Of a stretch of DNA of 64,000 nt, positions 7,070 through 17,599 are shown piece by piece (the first letter of the stretch is position 1; each line of letters opens with the position of its first letter). A program made the translations under genes and the position numbers. The stretch comes from Streptomyces xinghaiensis S187. Lineage in GTDB: Bacteria > Actinomycetota > Actinomycetes > Streptomycetales > Streptomycetaceae. Location: the NCBI RefSeq assembly GCF_000220705.2, contig NZ_CP023202.1:2108001-2172000 (forward strand), read 5' to 3'. The notes beneath the pieces are model-generated. The model was not told where the DNA came from, ran no database searches, and saw nothing but the letters and a program-made list of their open reading frames with translations.

Positions 7070-9667
7070 CTACCGCAGCAGCACACCCGCCTCCTCGCCC
7101 GTGGCCTCCGCCGGTACGGCCATCAGCCCGAGTTCCGCACCGCTCGCCAGCAGCCGGTGCGAGGGCAGCACCCGCACGGTGAACCCGAAGGGCCCGGTCC
7201 GCTCCAGGGTGAGCTCCCCCTCGTACGGCCACCGCCCCTCGGCGTCCGCGGCACCGGCCGGTTTGAGCGGTACGGTCCGGCCCGCGGCGATCCGGTCCTC
7301 CCCGTCCACGCGCCCGGCGACGGCCTGTACCTCCACGTCCTCCGGGACGAGCCGGTCCAGCGCCACCCGCACCCGCAGCGACAGCACCGAGCCCAGCTCC
7401 GCGCTGCCGCCGCTCACGCCGCCCGCGGCCGCCTCCACCCGGCCGACGGAGACCCGCGGCCAGGCCTCCCGCACCGTCGCCTTCCAGGCCGCCAGCTCGC
7501 GCGCGGCGTCCGGGCCGAGCCGCCGGTGCGCGCGGGCCGCCGGGGTGTAGAGCTCCCGGACGTACTCCTCGACCATGCGGCCGGCCAGCGCCTTCGGCCC
7601 GAGATCGGCCAGGGTGCGCCGGACCATCCCGAGCCAGCGGTCCGGCAGCCCGTCCGGGCCCCGGTCGTAGAAGAGCGGGGTGACCCGCTGCTCCAGCAGC
7701 TCGTAGAGGGCGTGCGCCTCCAGGTCGTCGCGCCGGTCCTCGCCGGTGGCCGGGTCGTCGGCGGTCGGGATGGCCCAGCCGAAGTCCGGCTCGAACCACT
7801 CGTCCCACCAGCCGTCCAGCACCGACAGGTTGAGGCAGCCGTTGAGGGCGGCCTTCATCCCGGAGGTGCCGCAGGCCTCCAGCGGCCGGAGCGGGTTGTT
7901 CAGCCAGACGTCGCAGCCCGGGTAGAGCTGCTGCGCCATCGCCATGCCGTAGTCGGGCAGGAAGACGATCCGGTGCCGCACCCGCGGGTCGTCCGCGAAC
8001 CGGACCAGCTCCTGCACCAGCCGCTTGCCGCTGTCGTCCGCGGGGTGCGCCTTGCCGGCGACGACGATCTGCACCGGCCGCTCGGGGTGGAGCAGCAGCT
8101 CCGTCAGCCGCTCCCGGTCGCGGAGCATGAGGGTCAGCCGCTTGTACGAGGGCACGCGGCGGGCGAAGCCGATGGTGAGGACGTCCGGGTCCAGCACCCC
8201 GTCGATCCAGCCGAGTTCGGCCGCCGCCGCGCCGCGCTGCCGCCAGGAGGCGTACAGCCGTTCCCGTACCTCCGCCACCAGCCGTTCGCGGAGCGTGCGC
8301 CGCAGCGCCCAGAGGGCGTCGCCGGGCAGGGTGTGCGCCCCGCCGTTCCCGGCGCCGGCCCGGAGCACCTCGGGCGCGGTCCAGGTGGGGCCGTGGACGC
8401 CATTGGTGACGGAGGTGATGGGCACCTCGCCGGCGTCGAAGCCGGGCCACAGGCCGGCGAACATCTCCCGGCTGACACCGCCGTGCAGCCGGGAGACGCC
8501 GTTGGCGCGCTGCGCGAGCCGCAGGCCCATCACGGCCATGTTGAAGACGCCCGGCTCGCCGCCCGGATAGGTCTCCCTGCCGAGTTCCAGGACGCGTGCG
8601 GCGTCCACGCCGGGCAGTTCGCCGTCGTCGCCGAAGTGGCGGGCGACGAGCTCCCGGTCGAAGCGGTCGATCCCGGCGGGCACGGGTGTGTGGGTGGTGA
8701 AGACCGTCCCGGCGCGCACGGCCTCCAGGGCGGCCTCGACGTCGAGTCCGCCGTGCTCCTCCGCGCCCAGTTCGCGTACGCGTTCGAGGCCGAGGAAGCC
8801 GGCGTGGCCCTCGTTGGTGTGGAAGACCTCGGGCTCCGGGTGTCCGGTGATGCGGCAGTAGGCGCGGACGGCGCGGACCCCGCCGATGCCGAGCAGCATC
8901 TCCTGCAGCAGCCGGTGCTCGCTGCCGCCGCCGTAGAGACGGTCGGTCACCTGGCGCTCGCGGGGCTCGTTCTCCTCGGTGTCGGAGTCGAGCAGCAGCA
9001 GCGGCACCCGGCCGACCCGGGCCTCCCGGACCACGGCGTGCAGCGTACGGCCGCCGGGCAGGGCGAGGGTCACCCGGCACGGCCGGCCGCCGGGCTCGCG
9101 GAGCAGGCCCAGCGGCAGCTCGTCCGGGTCGAGCAGCGGGTACTGCTCCTGCTGCCAGCCGTCGCGGGAGAGCGATTGCCGGAAGTAGCCGTGCCGGTAG
9201 AGCAGTCCCACTCCGATGAGCGGTACGCCCAGGTCGCTCGCGGTCTTGAGGTGGTCCCCGGCGAGGATGCCGAGCCCGCCGGAGTACTGGGGCAGGGCGC
9301 CGGTGATGCCGAACTCGGGCGAGAAGTAGGCGACGGCCGAGGGCAGCCCGTCACCGGCCGCCGCGCCCGCGGCGGTCTGGTACCAGCGGGGGCCGGTGAG
9401 GTACTCCCGCAGCCCGTCGGCCGCGGTGGCCAGGCGCCGCAGGAAGGCGCCGTCGGACGCCAGGCTCTCCAGCCGCGCGGCGGACACGCCGCCGAGCAGC
9501 CGGACGGGGTCGCCGCCCGCGGCCGGCCAGGCCTCGGGATCGACGGCCCGGAACAGCTCACGGGTCTCGGGATGCCAGGACCAGCGCAGGTTCCGCGCCA
9601 GTTCGCTGAGCGGTCGTAGGGGTTCCGGAAGGACGGGACGCACGCTGAATCGACGAATGGCCTTCAC
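7070..9667 (-). CDS. glgP: Alpha-glucan (glycogen/maltodextrin) phosphorylase, GT35
   Basis: An 865-residue phosphorylase that releases glucose-1-phosphate from alpha-1,4-glucans using pyridoxal phosphate. The N-terminal ~120 residues match the DUF3417 domain typical of actinobacterial and archaeal GlgP. The Schiff-base lysine is in GTSGMKAALNG, followed by LSVLDGWWDEW, the usual signature. GTG 9667 is chosen because this family begins [M/V]KAIRRF; a longer in-frame start at 9709 adds an unrelated stretch. No good ribosome-binding site is visible. It is transcribed away from the glgE operon, separated here by two secreted hydrolase genes, and is the degradative counterpart of the GlgE pathway. 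Confidence 0.92.
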   Translation of the reverse strand: MKAIRRFSVRPVLPEPLRPLSELARNLRWSWHPETRELFRAVDPEAWPAAGGDPVRLLGGVSAARLESLASDGAFLRRLATAADGLREYLTGPRWYQTAAGAAAGDGLPSAVAYFSPEFGITGALPQYSGGLGILAGDHLKTASDLGVPLIGVGLLYRHGYFRQSLSRDGWQQEQYPLLDPDELPLGLLREPGGRPCRVTLALPGGRTLHAVVREARVGRVPLLLLDSDTEENEPRERQVTDRLYGGGSEHRLLQEMLLGIGGVRAVRAYCRITGHPEPEVFHTNEGHAGFLGLERVRELGAEEHGGLDVEAALEAVRAGTVFTTHTPVPAGIDRFDRELVARHFGDDGELPGVDAARVLELGRETYPGGEPGVFNMAVMGLRLAQRANGVSRLHGGVSREMFAGLWPGFDAGEVPITSVTNGVHGPTWTAPEVLRAGAGNGGAHTLPGDALWALRRTLRERLVAEVRERLYASWRQRGAAAAELGWIDGVLDPDVLTIGFARRVPSYKRLTLMLRDRERLTELLLHPERPVQIVVAGKAHPADDSGKRLVQELVRFADDPRVRHRIVFLPDYGMAMAQQLYPGCDVWLNNPLRPLEACGTSGMKAALNGCLNLSVLDGWWDEWFEPDFGWAIPTADDPATGEDRRDDLEAHALYELLEQRVTPLFYDRGPDGLPDRWLGMVRRTLADLGPKALAGRMVEEYVRELYTPAARAHRRLGPDAARELAAWKATVREAWPRVSVGRVEAAAGGVSGGSAELGSVLSLRVRVALDRLVPEDVEVQAVAGRVDGEDRIAAGRTVPLKPAGAADAEGRWPYEGELTLERTGPFGFTVRVLPSHRLLASGAELGLMAVPAEATGEEAGVLLR

Positions 9668-9825
9668 AGGTCGACCGTAGCGGCGACCACCGGTTCCCTT
9701 CGCGCACATTCACACGTTCCGTCCAGAACTCACCGGCCAGTGGTGAAAACGGTGACCGCACGCCCTCTGTCGCCGCCCGCCGATCCGAGGATGATAGAAA
9801 GCCCTTTCCCCCACAAGGAGGTCCG

Positions 9826-11721
9826 ATGCGACCCGCACACCCCCACCCGCCGGGGCCCCGCCGCCCGGCCCCGTACCGCAGGTTATACGCGCTGGCCGGC
9901 GCGGGTATCGCGGCGGTTATGGCGACGTCCGGACTGACCGCCGAGGCGGCCCCGGCGCCCGCCGCGGCGGCCCGTCAGATGGAGAATCTGGACCGTGGTC
10001 TGGTAAGCGTGTACACCGGCTCGGGCAACCTGGTGAGCTGGCGCTGGCTGGCCACCGACCCGGACGACGTGGCGTTCAACGTCTACCGCGGGGACACCAA
10101 GGTGAACTCCTCGCCCGTCACGGACTCCACCAACTTCCTCCACGAGGGCGCGCCGGCCTCGGCCGACTACACGGTCCGCGCGGTGACCGGCGGCGTGGAG
10201 CAGCCGGCCTCCGGACACGGGGTCCAGTTCCGCGCCGGCTACCACGACATCCCGCTCTCCCCGCCGTCCGGAGGCACCACGCCCGACGGCGTGTCGTACA
10301 CCTACGAGGCCAATGACGCCTCCGTGGGCGATCTCGACGGCGACGGCACCCTGGACTTCGTCCTGAAGTGGCAGCCCACCAACGCCAAGGACAACTCCCA
10401 GTCCGGCCACACCGGCAACACGGTCATCGACGGCATCAGGCCCGACGGCACCCGGCTCTGGCGGATCGACCTGGGCCGCAACATCCGCTCCGGCGCGCAC
10501 TACACCCAGTTCCAGGTGTACGACTACGACGGCGACGGCCGGGCCGAGGTCGCCATGAAGACCGCGGACGGCAGCCGGGACGGTACCGGGGCGGCGATCG
10601 GCAGCTCGTCCGCCGACCACCGCAACTCCTCCGGCTACGTCCTCGCCGGCCCGGAGTACCTGACCGTGTTCGACGGCCGGACCGGCGCCGCGCTGGACAC
10701 CGCCGACTACGTTCCCGCGCGCGGGAACGTCGGTTCCTGGGGCGACACCTACGGCAACCGCGTCGACCGCTTCCTCGCCGGGACCGCGTACCTCGACGGC
10801 ACCCGGCCCAGCCTGGTGATGGCGCGCGGCTACTACACCCGCACGGTGATCGCCGCCTGGGACTTCCGGGACGGCGCCCTCACCCGCCGCTGGACCTTCG
10901 ACACCAACAGCTCCGCCAACTCCGGCCGGGGCTACGACGGGCAGGGCAACCACGCGCTGACCGTCGGGGACGTCGACGGGGACGGCCGGGACGAGATCGT
11001 CTACGGCGCGATGACCGTGGACGACAACGGCGCCGGGCTGTGGACCACGCGGCTCGGCCACGGCGACGCGGCCCACCTCGGCGATCTGGTGCCGTCCCGC
11101 CCGGGCCTGGAGTACTACAAGGTCTCCGAGGACTCCTCCAAGCCCGGCTCCTGGATGGCCGACGCGCGGACCGGCCAGGTCCTGTGGCAGACGGCGCCCG
11201 CCGGCGACAACGGCCGTGGCGTCTCCGGCGACATCTGGGCCGGCAGCCCGGGGGCCGAGTCCTGGTCCTCCGCCGACGGCGCGCTCCTCTCCGCGTCGGG
11301 CTCCGCGCTCGGCCGCAAGCCGTCCAGTGCCAACTTCCTCTCCTGGTGGGACGGCGACCCCGTCCGGGAACTGCTCGACGGCACGCGGATCGACAAGTAC
11401 GGCACCGGCGGGGAGAGCCGGCTGCTGACCGGTTCGGGCGTCGCCTCGAACAACGGCACCAAGGCGACCCCGGTGCTCTCCGGCGACATCCTCGGCGACT
11501 GGCGCGAGGAGGCCGTCTGGCGCACCTCGGACAACCGGGCGCTGCGGGTGTACTCCACCCCGCACCGGACGGACCGCCGGATCACCACGCTGCTGCACGA
11601 CGCGCAGTACCGCACCGCGCTCGCCTGGCAGAACACCGCCTACAACCAGCCGCCGCACCCGGGGTTCTTCATCGGTGACGGGATGGCGGTCCCGCCCCGG
11701 CCGGAGGTCACCACGCCGTAA
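9826..11721 (+). CDS. Secreted rhamnogalacturonan lyase, PL11 family
   Basis: A 631-residue secreted polysaccharide lyase resembling YesW/YesX of Bacillus, which cleave the rhamnose-galacturonate backbone of pectin type I. AAGGAGG (9815-9821) sits 4 nt before the ATG. The n-region is Arg/Pro-rich, followed by a hydrophobic core and an Ala-rich cut region (about residue 50). The mature protein opens with a short fibronectin-like segment and a beta-propeller with repeated D-x-D-G-D-G calcium-type loops (for example DLDGDGT, DYDGDGR, DVDGDGR), typical of PL11. Codon 20 (9883-9885) is TTA, so translation is predicted to need the bldA tRNA and hence to occur late in development. No carbohydrate-binding module follows the catalytic domain. 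Confidence 0.88.
   Translation: MRPAHPHPPGPRRPAPYRRLYALAGAGIAAVMATSGLTAEAAPAPAAAARQMENLDRGLVSVYTGSGNLVSWRWLATDPDDVAFNVYRGDTKVNSSPVTDSTNFLHEGAPASADYTVRAVTGGVEQPASGHGVQFRAGYHDIPLSPPSGGTTPDGVSYTYEANDASVGDLDGDGTLDFVLKWQPTNAKDNSQSGHTGNTVIDGIRPDGTRLWRIDLGRNIRSGAHYTQFQVYDYDGDGRAEVAMKTADGSRDGTGAAIGSSSADHRNSSGYVLAGPEYLTVFDGRTGAALDTADYVPARGNVGSWGDTYGNRVDRFLAGTAYLDGTRPSLVMARGYYTRTVIAAWDFRDGALTRRWTFDTNSSANSGRGYDGQGNHALTVGDVDGDGRDEIVYGAMTVDDNGAGLWTTRLGHGDAAHLGDLVPSRPGLEYYKVSEDSSKPGSWMADARTGQVLWQTAPAGDNGRGVSGDIWAGSPGAESWSSADGALLSASGSALGRKPSSANFLSWWDGDPVRELLDGTRIDKYGTGGESRLLTGSGVASNNGTKATPVLSGDILGDWREEAVWRTSDNRALRVYSTPHRTDRRITTLLHDAQYRTALAWQNTAYNQPPHPGFFIGDGMAVPPRPEVTTP
9883..9885 (+). promoter_or_regulatory. 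TTA codon (bldA-dependent) in the lyase signal peptide
   Basis: Leu20 of the PL11 lyase is encoded by TTA in the frame CGC AGG TTA TAC GCG. In Streptomyces TTA is read only by the bldA tRNA. I noticed no other in-frame TTA in this window by eye. Confidence 0.8.
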
Positions 11722-11848
11722 ACCGGTACGGACCCGTCACGGGAGGCGCCGAGCGGGGGCGGAGTGATCGATTCCGCCCCCGCGAACCTCTTGCCCGGAG
11801 CCCTGTCGCACGAGACGCTGCAGGTCACCACAGGAGAGGTTCATCTTC

Positions 11849-13120
11849 ATGGCGCATATATCTGATCGACCGTCAGCCGACGGTTCACAGACCGACGTTC
11901 CCACCCCCCACACGCGGCGCCCCGTCAGAGGACGCCGTGTCACGACCGCGATCGCCGCCGTCACCTTCCTGCTGTCCCCCCTCGCGTTCTCCGCCCACGC
12001 CGCCGACGCGGCGGCACCGACGGGCCGCATCCTCGGTGCCGGCGCGCCGGACGCCGTGAGCGGCAGCTACATCGTCAGCCTCAAGTCCGGCCGGGGCCTC
12101 ACCGCGCGGTCCGAGGCCGGCCGGGAGCTGGCCCGGAAGTACGGCGCGACGATCCGCCACACCTACGGCAGCGCTCTCAACGGCTACTCCGTGCGGCTCT
12201 CCGAGGCACAGGCGAAGCGCCTCGCGGCCGATCCCGCCGTCGCCTCGGTGTCGCAGGACGCCAGGGTGCGGATCGCCGCGGCCCAGCCGAACCCGCCCTC
12301 CTGGGGCCTGGACCGCATCGACCAGAGCGATCTCCCGCTGGACGACTCCTACGCCCCGCCCGCCGGCGGCGGTTCGGGCGTGACGGCGTATGTGATCGAC
12401 ACCGGTGTCAGCACCGGCCACCAGGACTTCGGCGGCCGGGCGAGCAGCGGCTGGGACTTCGTCGACGGCGACGCCGACGCCCAGGACGGCCACGGGCACG
12501 GCACCCATGTCGCGGGCACCATCGCCGGCACCTCGCACGGGGTCGCCAAGCAGGCCGACGTCGTCGGGGTCCGGGTCCTGGACGATGAGGGCTCCGGCAC
12601 CATCGCCCAGGTGATCGCGGGCATCGACTGGGTCGCGAAGAACGCGGAGAAGCCGGCCGTGGCCAACATGAGCCTCGGCGGCATCCTCAACGCGCAGCTG
12701 GACGACGCGGTCCGGGGCGCCATCGCCTCCGGGGTGACGTTCACCGTGGCGGCCGGCAACAACGGCCTGCCGGCGCTGCTCTTCTCCCCGGCCCGGGTCA
12801 CGGAGGCCATCACCGTCGGCGCGACCGACAGGACCGACGCCCGCGCGAGCTTCTCCAACTGGGGTCCGGGCGTGGACGTGTTCGCCCCCGGCGTGGACAT
12901 CACCTCGGCCTGGCACACCTCCGGCAGCGCCACGAACACCATCTCCGGCACCTCCATGGCGGCTCCGCACGCCGCGGGCGCGGCCGCGCTCCACCTCGAC
13001 GACCACCCGGCCGACGCCCCCGCGGCGGTCGAGAAGGCGCTGACGGACGGCGCGGCCCAGGGCAAAATCAGCGGCGCGGGCCTCGGCTCGCCGAACCGTC
13101 TGCTCCAGGTCGGCGACTGA
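11849..13120 (+). CDS. Secreted subtilisin-like serine protease, S8 family
   Basis: A 423-residue secreted endopeptidase of the aqualysin/proteinase K branch. CAGGAGAGG lies 9 nt before the ATG. A signal peptide with a hydrophobic core at about 32-50 is followed by an I9 inhibitor propeptide (SYIVSLKSG... to SVSQDARV) and the catalytic domain. The triad is Asp184 (VIDTGV), His220 (GHGTHVAG) and Ser369 (GTSMAAPH), with the oxyanion Asn in AAGNNG. The enzyme ends right after the catalytic domain with no sorting signal or extra module. It follows the PL11 lyase by 127 bp and ends at a strong terminator, so it is either monocistronic or co-transcribed with the lyase. Confidence 0.93.
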   Translation: MAHISDRPSADGSQTDVPTPHTRRPVRGRRVTTAIAAVTFLLSPLAFSAHAADAAAPTGRILGAGAPDAVSGSYIVSLKSGRGLTARSEAGRELARKYGATIRHTYGSALNGYSVRLSEAQAKRLAADPAVASVSQDARVRIAAAQPNPPSWGLDRIDQSDLPLDDSYAPPAGGGSGVTAYVIDTGVSTGHQDFGGRASSGWDFVDGDADAQDGHGHGTHVAGTIAGTSHGVAKQADVVGVRVLDDEGSGTIAQVIAGIDWVAKNAEKPAVANMSLGGILNAQLDDAVRGAIASGVTFTVAAGNNGLPALLFSPARVTEAITVGATDRTDARASFSNWGPGVDVFAPGVDITSAWHTSGSATNTISGTSMAAPHAAGAAALHLDDHPADAPAAVEKALTDGAAQGKISGAGLGSPNRLLQVGD

Positions 13121-13470
13121 CACACCGTCCGCCCCGCTCCGCCCGGCGTACCGCCGGGGGAGCCGCGGTACGGGGCCGGCTCTCCCTCCTCAGCCGTGCC
13201 GCACCGGCAGAGCCCTCCCGTCCGCACCACCGGCCCCTCGGGGCACACCCGCACCAGTACCGGACCGGCCCGTGACCCCGGCACACCGCCACCGTCACGG
13301 GCCGGTCCAGTTTTTACCTTTCGGGCCCCGATCGGAGGCCATCACCGTCATGTCCGGCGCCGGGCGGGGGCAGACTCCACCGATAGGCGGCGCCACGCTC
13401 CCCGCACCACCCGGCGCCGCCCACCGGCTCGCACAGTCACCCACTTGAGTGAACGCGGACAGGAGCGCCC
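13121..13470. other. 350-bp intergenic region between S8 protease and glgE
   Basis: No gene supported. It contains the terminator at 13262-13315 and then about 150 bp that should hold the glgE promoter; I could not pick a clear -35/-10 pair. The glgE ribosome-binding site AGGAG is at 13461-13465. Confidence 0.55.
13262..13315 (+). terminator. Intrinsic terminator of the S8 protease gene
   Basis: GGACCGGCCCGTGAC (13262-13276) pairs perfectly with GTCACGGGCCGGTCC (13294-13308), loop 17 nt, followed by AGTTTTT. A 15-bp stem with a five-T tail is a textbook factor-independent terminator and insulates glgE from the protease. Confidence 0.9.
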
Positions 13471-15554
13471 ATGCCCGCAACCGGCCAGTCGTCCATGGAG
13501 CATATAGAAAGAACAAAAGCCCGCAGAGTGGCTCGAACCGCTACGCCCCCAGGTGATCCCATGATCGGACGCATCCCCGTGCTCGACATCCGCCCGCTGG
13601 TCGACTGCGGGCGGCGGCCGGCCAAGGCGGTGGCCGGCGAGAGCTTCGAGGTCTCCGCGACGGTCTTCCGGGAGGGCCACGACGCGGTCGCCGCCAATGT
13701 GGTCCTGCTGGACCCCTCCGGCCGTCCCGGCCCCTGGACCCCGATGCGCGAACTGGCGCCCGGCACCGACCGCTGGGGCGCCCGGGTCACCCCGGGCTCC
13801 GAGGGCCCGTGGAGCTTCGCCGTCGAGGCGTGGAGCGACCCGGTCACCACCTGGCGCCGCCACGCCGAGATCAAGATCCCGGCCGGCATCGACACCGAAC
13901 TCGTCCTCGCCGAGGGCGCCGCCCTCCACGAGAGGGCCGCCGTCGACGTCCCCAAGCGGGCCGGCCGGGAAGCCGTCCTGCGCGCCGTGGACGCGCTGCG
14001 CGACCGGGACCTCTCCCCCGCCGACCGGCTCGCCGCGGCCCTCGCCGAGGACGTCTCCGCGGTCCTCGCCCGCCATCCGCTGCGCGAACTGCTCACCCAG
14101 TCCCGCCGGGTGCCGCTGCTCGTGGAGCGCCGCCGCGCGCTCTACGGCTCCTGGTACGAGTTCTTCCCGCGCTCCGAGGGCGCCGTCACCGCCCCCGGCG
14201 AACCGCCCGTCAGCGGCACCCTCCGGACCGCGGCCGAGCGGCTGCCCGCCATCGCCGCGATGGGTTTCGACGTCGTCTACCTGCCGCCCGTCCACCCGAT
14301 CGGCACCTCGTACCGCAAGGGCCCCGGCAACACCCTCACGGCCGGCCCGCACGACGTCGGCTCCCCCTGGGCGATCGGCTCGGTGGAGGGCGGTCACGAC
14401 GCCCTCCACCCGGATCTCGGCACCTTCGAGGACTTCGACCACTTCGTGGCCCGGGCCCGGGCGCTGCGCATGGAGGTGGCGCTCGACTTCGCCCTGCAGT
14501 GCTCGCCGGACCATCCCTGGGTGCGCGAGCATCCGTCCTGGTTCCACCACCGGGCCGACGGCTCCATCGCCTTCGCCGAGAACCCGCCCAAGAAGTACCA
14601 GGACATCTACCCGGTGGCGTTCGACGCCGACATGACCGGCATCGTCCGCGAGACCCTGCGCATCCTGCGGCTGTGGATGGACCACGGGGTGCGGATCTTC
14701 CGGGTGGACAACCCGCACACCAAGCCCGTGATGTTCTGGGAGCGGGTCATCGCCGACATCAACCGCCGCGACCCGGACGTCATCTTCCTCGCCGAGGCGT
14801 TCACCCGCCCGGCGATGATGCACACCCTGGCGGCCATCGGCTTCCAGCAGTCGTACACCTACTTCACCTGGCGCGAGACCAAGGAGGAACTGACCGCCTA
14901 CCTCACCGAGCTCTCCGGCGACGCGGCCGCCTGCATGCGGCCCAACTTCTTCGCCAACACGCCCGACATCCTCCCCGGCCACCTCCAGGAGGGCGGCCGG
15001 CCCGCCTTCGAGGCGCGGGCCGTTCTCGCCGCCACCCTCTCCCCGGCCTGGGGGATCTACTCCGGCTACGAGCTGTGCGAGAACACCCCGGCGCGCCCCG
15101 GCAGCGAGGAGTACCTGCACTCGGAGAAGTACGAACTGCGGCCCCGCGACTGGGAGGCGGCCGAGCGGGAGGGGCGGACCATCGCCCCGCTGATCACCCG
15201 GCTCAACCGGATCCGCCGCCGTCACCCGGCTCTCCAGCAACTGCGGGACCTGCGTTTCCACCACGCGGACAACGACGCGGTGATCGCCTACTCGAAACGT
15301 ACTCACGGCGACAGCCCGGATGTCGTACTCACGGTCGTGAACCTCGACCCGCACCACACCCAGGAGGCGACGGTCTCGTTGCACATGCCGGAACTCGGCC
15401 TCGACTGGCACGAGTCCGTCCCGGTGCGCGACGAGCTCACCGGCGAGACCTACCACTGGGGCAGGGACAACTACGTGCGTCTGGAACCGGGGATCCGGCC
15501 GGCGCACGTGTTCACCCTGCGACCGTCCTCACCGATCGGAGGGTCACCCACATC

Positions 15555-15558
<4 letters not shown>
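13471..15558 (+). CDS. glgE: Alpha-1,4-glucan:maltose-1-phosphate maltosyltransferase GlgE
   Basis: A 695-residue GH13_3 enzyme that extends alpha-1,4-glucans by adding maltosyl units from maltose-1-phosphate. The start ATG has AGGAG 5 nt upstream, and the N-terminus MPAT...SS agrees with what I recall of the S. coelicolor enzyme; a second Met at codon 31 is the alternative. An N-terminal beta domain precedes the TIM barrel, with the nucleophile Asp413 (FRVDNPH) and acid/base Glu442 (FLAEAF). These sit 19 residues later than Asp394/Glu423 in S. coelicolor GlgE, consistent with a longer N-terminus. The stop overlaps the treS start (ATGA), so the two are translationally coupled. It acts in the cytosol in the trehalose-to-glucan route. 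Confidence 0.96.
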
Positions 15559-17357
<1,799 letters not shown>

Positions 17358-17599
17358 CCGCACCGGTCACCGCTGTTACAGCCCCGCGGCGGGGCGGTTA
17401 CGACCGGATTCACCGGTTTTCACCGCCCCGCCCCGGGCAGGCTCTCCTCTACGCACCCCAGTCCGCACAGCGCATAGGCCAATCGCCTTACCTGATCGGA
17501 CGATCCTCACCCGACACGTCCCGCACCGCCGGACAGCAATTGCCGCAATCCGGGACACTCTGCGCATCTACGGTGTGCCCGGGGAAAGGACGCGACGCC

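Noticed and set aside
6941..9619. Plus-strand frame of 892 codons opposite glgP
   Set aside because: Antisense to conserved glgP and His/Gln/Arg/Pro-rich without motifs.
17384..17398. Short G+C hairpin after treS
   Set aside because: GCCCCG-CGG-CGGGGC is only 6 bp with a 3-nt loop and no T run. It is too weak to claim an operon break, though maltokinase may have its own promoter in this gap.
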